DNA from: Verticillium longisporum
Taxonomy: Eukaryota; Ascomycota; Sordariomycetes; Glomerellales; Plectosphaerellaceae
Length of the DNA: 64,000 nt
Direction: 5' to 3'
Assembly (NCBI GenBank): GCA_019188255.1
Contig: JAETXT010000004.1
Span: 5,828,001 to 5,892,000 of the forward strand
A model generated the notes under the pieces. It saw only the letters and a program-made list of their open reading frames with translations. It had not been told where the DNA came from and made no database searches. The stretch's first letter is position 1, and every line of letters starts with the position of its first letter. The translations under genes were made by a program, and so were the position numbers. Of the stretch, positions 54,788 through 64,000 are shown one piece after another.

Positions 54788-55895
54788 GGTGGGCTCGTCG
54801 TTACGCGTTGGCGGTGAGTGCTGGTCACGTTGATTGGTATACTATCAATTACCCTTCAGACAGAAACTTTGCATCTCACAGTGGTTCGAATCCTCATCCT
54901 CTGTCTGGAAGAGACAGGAAGGCTTATAAGGCAGCAGAATGAACAACGCCCAGGACGAGTGCTCGAGAACAACAGGCGGAGGATCGACCACCCGGCCTGT
55001 CGAGAAACACCAAGCATGCGCACGACTGGTCGATGCCTGACGCCATGCCGAGCAGAACAATGTGCCACAGGCATTGAGCGGTCTTTGTGAAGGGAGAAGG
55101 CCTGTAAGCGCCTTTGTGTCAAATGGTCGGCGGCCCCTCGAATGACGAGTATGGTCCTCCGCGGATCAAATCAGTTTGCGTGACTGCTATCCCCTACAAT
55201 ATCAAAGGCGCCAGTTGGCAGGCTCACATTGGGAGTGTCCAGAGTGTAGAATGTAGGCAAGACGTGTTTGAGGCTCTCGAGACAGTCCGCTGTCGCGTCA
55301 CAGTTTGCACAAGGGCTTTGTTCCAGTGGCCCAAGATGGATTGTGTTGCTGAACAGTGACTGGAATACCTAATCATTGCATGGTATAACGTACAACATCT
55401 TGCTCTCCACAATGACAATTAGCATCATTACGTTTGACGCTGTGCGTTTCCAGTAGCGCTGGGTCACGGTAAGGCCTCTCTGTTCATCGCTCAATCGGTA
55501 CCTCGGGCAAGGTAGAAACATCGCTGGGCACATCAGGCCAATGGTAAAAGGGTTTATTGCGTCGGACGTGGTCGACTGCCGGTAACGTCTGCGTGTGCAG
55601 CAAGTTGGTCGAGCGAAATGGAATGATGGTTGGCTTCACCCGAGTCCACTGTATAGAAACCCATCCCCCTTTCCGTCTCTTCCTCTCTGGGGGAGCAGCC
55701 TAATCCATAGATGGGCGTGGCATCCGATCGGAGGAAGCAAAAAGCAGGCTGCATGTGTGGGTGCATGCTTGGTATAACGGCCACTCTGACATGCCAGTCT
55801 TAGTCTGCGCCTTCCCGCCGCTGTACAATCCGGAACTCCGAGGCCCTCAAACGCCGAGATCATAAGTATAGTTTCGTAGTTCATCAGCCGGTCCG
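54788..55895. other. Intergenic region
   Basis: Upstream of the hypothetical gene (-) and downstream of the LAMMER kinase (-). It is AT-richer with no supportable gene. A B-box-like GGTTCGAATCC near 54882-54892 has no surrounding cloverleaf. Confidence 0.5.
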
Positions 55896-58413
55896 TCACG
55901 CGTGCATATGGGGCAGGCGAGCAATCTCTTGCTCCATCCTGGTCCGCTCCAGGCGAATCTTAGCCGCTTCTGTGCCGTCGTCGGGTTGCGCCGGCTCCTT
56001 GAACCACGGGTTCAGGGCTTCCTTCGCCGTGATGCGGTGCGCCGGGTCGTAGATGAAGATCTTTCTCAACAAGTCCAAAAAGTTCCTGAAGAAAGTGTTG
56101 TTGGATGGGATGATTTCCTGCACCGCGTCAGCAAGCTGGGTCGACGTGTCGTACGAGCATATACATACCGTCAGGTGCTTCATGGCTTTGACGAATCTCC
56201 TCGACGCCCGCGTAGTGTCTGTCGTGGGATAGTCCAACTTGGACCGCTTAAAGTACCTGGTGACGTCAGTATCAGGACATGGGAAGATATGAACGAAAGA
56301 AAAAAACGCACTTGGCAGCAGGGTTTCCTGCACTCCTCTGGGCCATCTTGCTGACCGACTGGACGAGGTGGGTATCGATCCTCGAGCCGCAGACCATCTC
56401 CATCATGGCGAGATGCTCCAGGTTATCGTGCGTCTGGAAGAGCGCATCGCCGGTGAAGAACTCGACGAGGATGCAGCCGATGCTCCAAATGTCGCAAGGG
56501 AAAGACCAGCCGAGGCCCAGGATGATCTCGGGCGCTCGGTAATGCCGTGTCGACACGACGGAGGAATGGTACTCGTCTTGGAACGTGGCAGAGCCAAAGT
56601 CGATGAGTCGAATCTCCGTGTCCAAGAGCACCCTCCTCTGATTCGCTTGTCGATTGACGGTGGACGACGAAGAGGGAATCTTCCTGTTGTACGTGAATGT
56701 CTGATATGTGTTGTCACAGAGAAGAATGTTCTCGGGCTTCAGATCCGTGTGGATAAGGTTCAGGTCATGGAGGACTGGAGAGAGTTAGCCTTGCCATCAA
56801 TAGAAAGGTGCCCGGTGTGGAGAAAACATACAGGCCACGCTGGTGAACAGTTGACGGGCGAAGCTTTGAATCTGGCTGTTGGGGAAGGGCACAAAGTTGT
56901 TGCCCTTGAGGAAATCAAAGACACTCTGGCCGAGCAGGTCCATGACGATGCAGATGTGGCCCTGGAAGTCGAAGCAATCCCGCAAATGAATACATCGGTT
57001 GCGGTTCTCGTCGTCGTTGGCCTTGAGGGTAGCCAGGACACGCAGTTCGATGCGGGAGGCGTCGCGGTATTTTTGGACGGAGCGAATGATCTTGATGGCG
57101 ACCATTTTGTTTCTCCGACGGTCGCGGGCCTTGACGACCTTGCCAAAAGTGCCCTGACCCAAAAGCTGGACCATTTGATCTGCGAGAGATTAGCGCCTGG
57201 CTGGTGAGAGAAGCCGAGAAGGTAGATGCATACATTTGTCCGTGAGGTCGGCGTCGGGGACGACAACGTAGTGGCCATCGTCGTCGTCGACCTTGCTGTT
57301 CTTGTTATAGGGATGCTAAAGAAAGGGTTGATTAGCTACGAGCCAACATGGCAGGAGTAGGCGACGCACATCCTGGATGACGCGAACATGGACGTCGGGC
57401 GCCTTCTTGGGAGGGTACGGCGGAGGCCTGTAGCTGGGACATGTGTCGCTGAGGGCTTCTAGCTCCCGCTTCTTCGCCTCTTGGGCGAGCTGCTGGCGGG
57501 TGGTTCTTTTCCTCTTTTGGCCGGCCTGGGTGTCTTCGTGGTAGCCGTTCGACGACGACAGCGAGGTGGCGGCGGTTGTGTGATGAGCCGAGCTGGTGGT
57601 CCTGTCGGTGGAAATGGTGGATCCACTCGGGGTCGAGTGGTTCTGAGGCGTATGTGCGTGAGAGCCAGCGTACTTGTTGTGATAAATGGGATCGTACGGC
57701 TGGGGTTCGTCGTCACGCTTTCGACGCTTGGCGACATGGCGAGCGGCGGCGCCGTTGGCGGCGGCGGTGCCGTTCGCAGCAGCTGTAGCGATGACCTTGA
57801 CGCCAGGATTGGGCGCCTGGCCAGGCTCTGGGCTGTCCTCAATGACAATGATCTCTTTGGGCAGCCCATTTTGGTAGAACTTGTCCCAATCGGGGGCCTG
57901 GGAGCGCCTCCTCTTCCTCGTCGCCGACGACGGCTGCTGAGCAGACGACTGGGTATGTGTGGTGGTGGTAGGCATGGTGTTGGTGTTGTAGGCGGCGTCG
58001 GATCGGGGAGCGGGTCTCGACGTGTGGTGGTGGTGCGCGGCAGATCTGGGAATGGCAGCGTTGGATGCAGGCTGGGCTACGCCATTTGACAGCGAGGCGG
58101 CCGCGTGATTATTGATGTCGGGCGGCGAGGCCGTCGAGTACTCGATCTGGCCGGGCGCAGGATAGGGAATGGGAGGCAGTCGAGTTGTTGTTGTTGTTGT
58201 CGTAGTCGAGGCGGCGGTCGAGGAAGGGGTGGGGAGGATAGGGTTGCTCGCGGTGGGCGCTGCGCGGTGGTAAGATGCAGGGCCGCCGCTGGGGGCGCTG
58301 GTCTGGTAGGCCTGGCTGGCGTGGGGATGGGTGTGGTGGCCGTAGGGATAATGGTTGTGACGATAATGAGAGTGCGGTGGGAGCGTGGCCGTTGCTGTGG
58401 TTGGGGTCGACAT
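55896..58413 (-). CDS. LAMMER dual-specificity kinase (Kns1/LkhA/CLK type)
   Basis: LAMMER kinases phosphorylate SR proteins and other targets and affect splicing, growth and TOR-linked responses. Six exons: 58413-57370, 57315-57234, 57179-56832, 56774-56312, 56256-56169, 56117-55896; total about 748 residues. The first ~350 residues are disordered (His/Pro/Ser/Thr-rich, with basic clusters KRRKR). The kinase domain follows: GQGTFGKVV (~383-391), VAIK with Lys ~405, the catalytic loop HTDLKPEN (~500-507), DFGSA (~550), and the defining EHLAMM motif at ~611-616 (variant EHLAMMEMV). It ends with the usual ALNPWF subdomain XI and a short tail. Every intron is short with GTATGY/GTGCGT donors. Repeat arrays lie just upstream of the start. 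Confidence 0.93.
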
Positions 58414-58716
58414 GATTTTCCCCGTCTCTGGCAGAAGCGTCGAGTCTGTTGTGTCGACAGATCGAGAGACCAAGGAGATGGGATGGCTTGTTGAAGGAGG
58501 AGAAGTAGGGAAGGAGGAATCGGGTGACGGAAGAGGAGGCAGACAGACAGACAGACGGACCAAGCCAGACCAGACAGGCAAGGCAGGCTGTGGAGGAGGA
58601 CCTGGACAAGGTGAGGTGTGTTTCGACGGTCGGCCAAACCCAGTGCTGGGTGGATGGTTGCCGGTCGCGGTCGCCTGGGGGGGCTTGTGGGCTGTGGGTT
58701 ACGGCTTGTGGGTTGC

Positions 58717-58863
58717 GGGCTGTGGGCTGTGGGCTGTGGGCTGTGGGCTGTGGGCTGTGGGCTGTGGGCTGGAGGCTGTGGGCTGGAGGCTGTGGGCTGG
58801 AGGCTGTGGGCTGGAGGCACGCTGGAGGCGCTGGAGGCACGCTGGAGGCGCTGGAGGCACGCT
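58717..58863 (+). repeat. Nested minisatellite GGGCTGT / GGGCTGGAGGCTGT / 20-bp units
   Basis: It starts as perfect 7-bp GGGCTGT units and passes into 14-bp GGGCTGGAGGCTGT units. It ends as 20-bp units of the form CTGGAGGCACGCTGGAGGCG. Each block shares half of its unit with the previous one, so the array seems to have grown by successive duplication. Confidence 0.88.
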
Positions 58864-58885
58864 GTCGGAGTCAAGCAGAGTACCC

Positions 58886-58898
58886 AGGTACCTAGGTA
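58886..58898 (+). repeat. AGGTACCTAGGTA palindromic motif
   Basis: A near-perfect palindrome, repeated at 59218-59230 (TAGGTACCTAGGT) and partly at 6897-6907 and 15829-15838. Copies lie only between genes. Confidence 0.6.
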
Positions 58899-61800
58899 GC
58901 AAGACGGGTGCCGTTCCAGTACTGTCCTCAGGCCAACAGTGGAGTCTCGCGTGCTGTGGTGGTCCGTCCTTCAGGGCATGCGTTCTCTGGCGACGAGATA
59001 CAGCAACGTGCAGCCAGTGCCGGATTCCCGTCGTTTGTAGGGTGTGACGGCTGACTTGTGGGCAGAGAGGGAAGCTCAGCTGGCGTGATGCAGTATCGAC
59101 TCTCGTGTTGTCGGCGCGGAATGATGACCAAGGCACGCGGGTTCGAGATCAACAAGAGGGAGAAGTGACGAGGGGGCTGTTGACAGGATTGGGGGTGTCT
59201 CGAGGTTAGGAATCTGGTAGGTACCTAGGTTCATAAGGAGGGTCAACTAAGAGGGACAGAGGAGCCCTGGGCCGAACAAAGTCAGGTGTTTTGTCGTGTC
59301 TTTTTCCGGTACCTGTTCTCCCACCCGCAAATCGGCGCGGCGGCAAGTACACGAAAGGCGGACTGCGCTGTGCCATACGGTCGTGAAAACGAACACAGCG
59401 AACGATACAGTGAAGCCAGGTGCGCCTGGCCAGTGCTGCTGTACAGTGACGGCAGGAGCGAAAGAACGGGGTAGGCGCCGATCCAGACTTGGCTCAAGCG
59501 GGCCACCTCGCCTCGCTGTCCATCCAAGTGTCCACCCACCGCCCGCCCAGCCCAGCAGCTGCCTTTTTCCTTCCGTTCCGTTTTGTTCGACTTGGGTTTT
59601 GGTAGGGGAGGAGGAGGAGGCTTGGACAGGCGGGGGGCTTGACTCGATGCTCTAGGCAAGGCACCTCATTCCATTGCATCCTTCATTGTATTTGTTACAA
59701 TTTCGCAAATGTATGAAGTTCTGTCTTTTCGTGGATTTCCTCCTTTCTCTCTTGTCGCCCCAGCCGTGTTGACGTGTCACGCAATACCCAAAGCCTTCCT
59801 TCATTCACCTCGACCCTGGCGTAACGGAAGGGAACGGAGATAGAGGGGAAAGCGACCAAAGTCAAGACCGTTGCGCAGGGGGCCAATGGCACCCGGCAAC
59901 GGGACCAGTGGAGTGGAGGTCGCCACAGCTCCACGGAAGGCCTGCAAGCCTGCACTGTGACACCTCCTCCCACAGAGAGAGCCCTACAGTTTACAGATGG
60001 ACAAAACACCACAGAACCAGCATTGGAGCGGGCGCCGTCACAGTGTCATTCAAGCCATGTCGACGGGCGCTAGTGGGCCGACTGCCTCATCCATCGAGGC
60101 GCTATCGCTGCCCGCCCGCCTTTTCCCCATCCGATGTTCTACTCCCTTTTGCCTGCCAACAGGACGCACACACCATGCACACAACAATCATTCGCCTGTC
60201 GTCCTCGCCGTCACTCCTCCAACCGCGAGCCGTCCGCACAGTACAGCACGTCGATGCGAGTCAGAGTACCCTCGGCTTTGGCTGGTATCACCATGTGGCC
60301 TTTCCACGTCGACAGACAGACAGACAGACGCCATCCTGGTGACGGTCCAGGTCAGCTGCTGCGTCGAATTCAGGCATCATCGCAGAATGGACTGCGCTCC
60401 ATTGATGTCCACAAAGGCGAGGAAGACCGATCACAAATGCCAATGCCTCGAACCGCAAGACACAGTGTGTGTCACGTCGAGACGTTGCACCTCCAGCTGG
60501 GCGCGCTCGCTCCTGAACTTTGCTTCTTGCATCGATTCATGTTGCCACGCCTTTTTTTCCCCTTGTCTACGAGCTTCTGCTGGTCCTCAACCTGACAATC
60601 CGCCAATGGCCAGAAGGTCCCTCCCCAGTCCTCGATACTTCTGATGGATTGAGACAATCCCCCAAAATACCAGGCTGGTCTGGCCAAACAGAAACCACGA
60701 GGCCGTCGACTTGAAGAAGGCTTCATCCGCTTTATTCTACGCCATGGATACAACCATGACTACTGCACGTGATCGCCCGCCCCTCCTTTCCGTGGGCTGT
60801 GTGTGTGTGTGTGGCGAGGCCCTCTTTTGGCTCCTCGGGCTGAGAGAGGCCCGTTTGGATTGGTGCCGTCGCTGATGACTTTTGTTGGAATTGTTTTTTG
60901 CACGATCATGCTGTACAACAACTGGAAACGATGCTCTCCCACACGACAACTGTTCAAATCTGCCTCTCAAGACTTCGACGGCAAAGGCAGCGATACGTTT
61001 GCCACGACTCTCGAGGCGGCTCGTCATCAGTATCCAAGACGGCCTTCAGTGGCTGGCGAAGAAACGGATCACTCAGCACGGCGCCCAGCGGCTAAACTAG
61101 GCCCCCCCTTGTCCTGTTTCCCGCCAGACGCACGCCGCCGCTGTTCGACCACACCCTAGAATGGCGCCATGCAGGTTGTGATGCGATTGGGGGGACGGAG
61201 GCATGGCGTGCCTCGCGCGGGCTTTCAATATGACCCGTGAATGCTGCAGGGCACTTCAAACACCATTCAAGGCACACCTACAGCGATAAACGACGTGGAG
61301 GGGCCCGTCTGCCCTGAGCCGACGGCGGAGAGAGATCATTCTCATTCTCCAGCCGCTCACTCGCGTGCTCAGTGTATCCCAGACAATCACATCCCTGGCG
61401 TCTCAAACGGCCATGCTCACGGGCTCACACGGTCGCCGCTCCCGAGTCAGACGATGAAGTCACGGTGACGGTATCGATGGGACCCTAAGACCCCTCTCTC
61501 CAGCATTCGGGTCGATCCACCCCGGCCTTCGGTTCAGAGGGCGCTGTGGGCCTTGCTCTAGAGTGCCTGCATGGTGTTATTGGTGCCCAGGGAACGCCAG
61601 TCATTGGGGCGCTGCAGGGCTGGTCTGGGCAAGTGTCCAGGTCTAGGGGTGACTGACGAGCGGGCGATTGTTCTGGTTGGGGGAAAGCACAGTGGTGATC
61701 AGGATAACGCTGACGAAGATGCCTCAGGGACAAGGGCAATACGTGCCGTGAGGATGATAAGACCGAGTACGACGACGAAGAACAGGTTCAGCACGCTGGC

Positions 61801-63166
61801 GATGCTCCCGACCGCACTGCCCAACTGTACAGGATACACCAAGGGCTAGCGAATCGAGCGCCAGGTGGGACTGTGAATTCCGCAGCAACCGAGTTCAAAG
61901 CACTGATGCGCGAGTGGTGATCCAATGGCACCAGGCCGCTTCCATCACTTGGTCGGCCCGTCACCAAATCAAGACGTCTGCGGATACGTTTCTGTCACCA
62001 GCACACTTGAGAAAAGACATATGCAATGTGATGGGCAAACGGTGACTTTTGAGGCAAGCCGTTCGCTTTCGCCTTTCGCCCAGACAACCGGCTCGCCCTG
62101 CTTGTCACTTTCGCAGTCGTGTTTCACCCTGGAGATACAGGCAGCCGATCATTTCCACTTGCACCCGGAAGTCCACTGAAAGAATCGCCTGCTGGCCCTT
62201 TCTGCCGGGCGATGATGAAATGTGGCCCACCAGCCTGTTCCTGGTCTTCACTTGAGTGTCGCGTCGGCGTATTCAATGGTGTCCCGTCGAGACTTCACTG
62301 TTCAGGCCCGAGATGCCTACCGGCGCCGTCTCACGTTGCCCGCCCTTCACCCCCCCTTCTCAATCTCCGTCTTGGCTGAGGGTGGCAAGCCCCCGCTCCC
62401 CTGCCCTCCCCTTCGCCTTCGTCACGCACGCCCAGCGGGGTCCAGCGCACTCAACGTGAATCACGAAAGCCTGTGGGACGAGATCTCAACACGAGACGGC
62501 CCGCTGCGTCAGCCACGACTGTCCCTCGACGCTGCTGGGACAAGTCGTGGGGATACCGTACTGTGCCGAGGAAGTGGTGCGGCGCTGAACAAGCACAGGC
62601 ATAGGCGTAGAACGCGTTTGCTCGAACCATCTCTGTAGGTTCGAACTTGGGCCCCTTCAACAAGAAAATGAACAGTAGGGTGCGACGAAACGACCAGCAT
62701 CCCGGAGCCTGATAAAGTGCGTCACGGAAAGACCCATATGAACACGATGCACTTCTCGTAACCGTTCCAGTCTTATTTGACCAGCGGCGCATGATACGAA
62801 CACCCCAGCAACGTCTTGAAAAGTGAAGTTGCTTCACTGGCCGGCTGCGTCGTTGGGCACGAAAGCAGCAGCGTTGCCTGGGCCCAACAATGATGAGGAG
62901 GGTCGGCGCAGTTCAACCCCGCATAGGTACGCTCCGCCAGTTGGAAGCACAAAACATGTCAGCCTTGCTTCGCCCAGATGCGAGGTCGCATGTTGCAGGA
63001 TGCAGCCTCCAGGACCAGTGATTTGCCAGGTATTGAATTGCCGCGAGGCTGCGTGGAGCAGGCAGCGCGGGTCTGCATTGAGCACACAATGAGCGGGCAT
63101 TCACAGCATGGGAAAAAGCAGGCCAACGAGATATGGCCCTCTTTGGGGCCCGCTGCATCTGTTTCT

Positions 63167-63239
63167 TCTATTATCCCGGTTCTTGCCAGTCAGAAAAAGC
63201 GTCCTCTATTATCCCGGTTCTTGTCAGTCAGAAAAAGCG
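63167..63239 (+). repeat. 38-bp tandem duplication
   Basis: A 35-bp block starting TCTATTATCCCGG at 63167 recurs at 63205 with a single C/T difference, a 38-bp period. The near-identity suggests a recent event. It lies about 120 bp past the sideroflexin stop. Confidence 0.85.
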
Positions 63240-63356
63240 CGTGACCGACCCCCCCTGGTGTCTGAGCTCGCTCACTGACATTACACGTCTACTACAACAC
63301 CAAACGCCTCGAGCATGCAACCCTTTTCTTTGTGTTCTCTATTGACGAGCCCACCC

Positions 63357-64000
63357 CTAGATGCCCCTGTTGAACGTCACCATGCCGTTGACGCCGCCGC
63401 GTCCGTGGAACTCGGGCTCGAGCCTGTCGTCGGTGACCTTTTCCATCTGCGGAAAGACGGCCAGCGCGAGCGGCAGCACGGCGAAGCTCGTGCCGAGGAT
63501 GAGGGCCAGGTTCAGCGGCACCGTCATGCGCGGGCGCTGCTGCAGCCACTGGGTGCGCTGCAGGCGGACGAGGAGCAGCGGCGGCAGCACCATGATGGGG
63601 GTCGAGTTGATGACGCGGCTGACGGCCGTCTCGCCGACGGCGATGCGCGCCGCCGCCTTGCTGCGGCCGAGGCTCTCCTCCTGGCGGCCTTCGCGGCGCA
63701 GGGCGTCGCGCTGGGCCGCCGACAGCACGGGGTAGACGTCGATGCCCTTGCGCATCTCCTCGCCGCGCATCAGCAGCACGTTGGGGGCGCCGGCCGTGGC
63801 GACGGCGGCGAACGGCACAAGGCGCGTCAGCGTCGTGCGCGTCGCCGGCGTCAGGTTGCGCAGGCGCGGCACCAGGTTGTTCAGGCCGACGGCCACACCG
63901 CACGACACCGACACGGCGGCGAGGTACGACTGGCCCATCTTGGTCCACGACAGGGGCGAGGACTTGTTGGCGTTGGCCGAGTTGATGGCCACGTTCAGCG
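63357..64000 (-). CDS. Sideroflexin / tricarboxylate carrier-like protein, C-terminal part (partial)
   Basis: The last ~214 residues of a mitochondrial inner-membrane sideroflexin; the N-terminus lies beyond the right edge. Reading from the edge gives LNVAINSANANKSSPLSWTK, part of the family block following the conserved HPDT/QWxNQS region. Hydrophobic segments match the family's multi-helix layout (YLAAVSVSCGVAVGLNNLVP; LVPFAAVATAGAPNVLLMRG; PIMVLPPLLLVRLQ; LNLALILGTSFAVLPLALAV). The protein ends GVNGMVTFNRGI. Animal SFXN1 transports serine into mitochondria; fungal Fsf1 has been linked to amino-acid or iron handling and assembly of respiratory complexes, so the exact substrate is unknown. 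No intron is visible in this part. Third-position GC is very high. Confidence 0.9.
   Translation of the reverse strand, partial: LNVAINSANANKSSPLSWTKMGQSYLAAVSVSCGVAVGLNNLVPRLRNLTPATRTTLTRLVPFAAVATAGAPNVLLMRGEEMRKGIDVYPVLSAAQRDALRREGRQEESLGRSKAAARIAVGETAVSRVINSTPIMVLPPLLLVRLQRTQWLQQRPRMTVPLNLALILGTSFAVLPLALAVFPQMEKVTDDRLEPEFHGRGGVNGMVTFNRGI

Larger units (their letters stand above)
58414..63356. other. Gene-free region of nearly 5 kb
   Basis: Contains the kinase promoter/leader and the 3' flank of the sideroflexin gene. No open frame of either strand shows a domain or splice structure. Visible structures are (GACA)n at 58541-58557 and 60311-60330, the nested minisatellite at 58717-58863, the palindromes at 58886-58898 and 59218-59230, a (GT)n run near 60800, and a 38-bp duplication at 63167-63239. 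Confidence 0.55.

Noticed and set aside
54882..54892. GGTTCGAATCC, a perfect tRNA B-box
   Set aside because: Flanking bases do not form a T stem or acceptor stem, and no A box or cloverleaf fits.
59997..60644. 215-codon frame on the + strand in the right-hand gene desert
   Set aside because: Composition is that of translated GC-rich non-coding DNA; no domain, no intron logic and overlapping open frames in other phases.

Overview
The window comes from the nuclear genome of a filamentous ascomycete, most likely class Sordariomycetes and order Hypocreales. The reasons are short introns with GTRNGT donors and CTAAC/CTGAC branch points, fungal-only families (DUF4045-gelsolin, DUF2457-like, DUF7730-like), a CPS1-type adenylate-forming protein, and the recurrent intergenic palindrome GGTACCTAGGTA. 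I cannot name the species. Exon coordinates were worked out by hand from splice signals and reading-frame continuity; function calls rest on remembered family features, not searches.

Left part (1-31 kb): a partial CPS1/DIP2-like gene runs off the left edge (-). Then come a fungal hypothetical protein (+), a class II cAMP phosphodiesterase (+), a DUF4045-gelsolin protein (-), the ARL2 GTPase (-), a GNAT acetyltransferase interrupted by an in-frame TAG (+), an F-box/DUF7730-like protein (+), SEC63 (-), a small orphan (-), a patatin-type triacylglycerol lipase (-) and SAR1 (-). Middle part (31-46 kb): a DUF2457-like acidic protein (-), a gene-free stretch of nearly 7 kb, ATP synthase subunit delta (+) with a GC-AG intron, a disrupted zinc-ribbon/coiled-coil gene (+), and a flavin-reductase-like FMN-binding protein (+). 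Right part (46-64 kb): a repeat-rich region with possible retroelement debris, a coiled-coil gene being invaded by minisatellites (-), a tRNA-Arg(TCG), a fungal hypothetical protein (-), a LAMMER kinase (-), a gene-free stretch of nearly 5 kb, and the C-terminal part of a sideroflexin (-) running off the right edge.

Several genes serve the same compartments: SEC63 (ER import), SAR1 (COPII exit), the lipase (lipid droplets), and ATP16 and sideroflexin (mitochondrial inner membrane). They do not form an operon or a biosynthetic cluster; this reads as ordinary housekeeping sequence with fast-evolving patches between genes.

The most interesting signal is a set of in-frame TAG codons that break otherwise intact genes. 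In the GNAT gene (19230-19232) and twice in the zinc-ribbon gene (41779-41781, 44016-44018), the TAG lies in the loop of a predictable RNA hairpin and coding potential continues in the same frame. In Sordariomycetes, UAG-to-UGG A-to-I mRNA editing during sexual development prefers exactly this setting (U at -1, hairpin loop). These are candidate stage-specific recoding sites. The competing explanation is pseudogene decay, which an 8-bp duplication and frameshift in the zinc-ribbon gene supports for that locus. A fourth in-frame TAG (49123-49125) lacks a hairpin.
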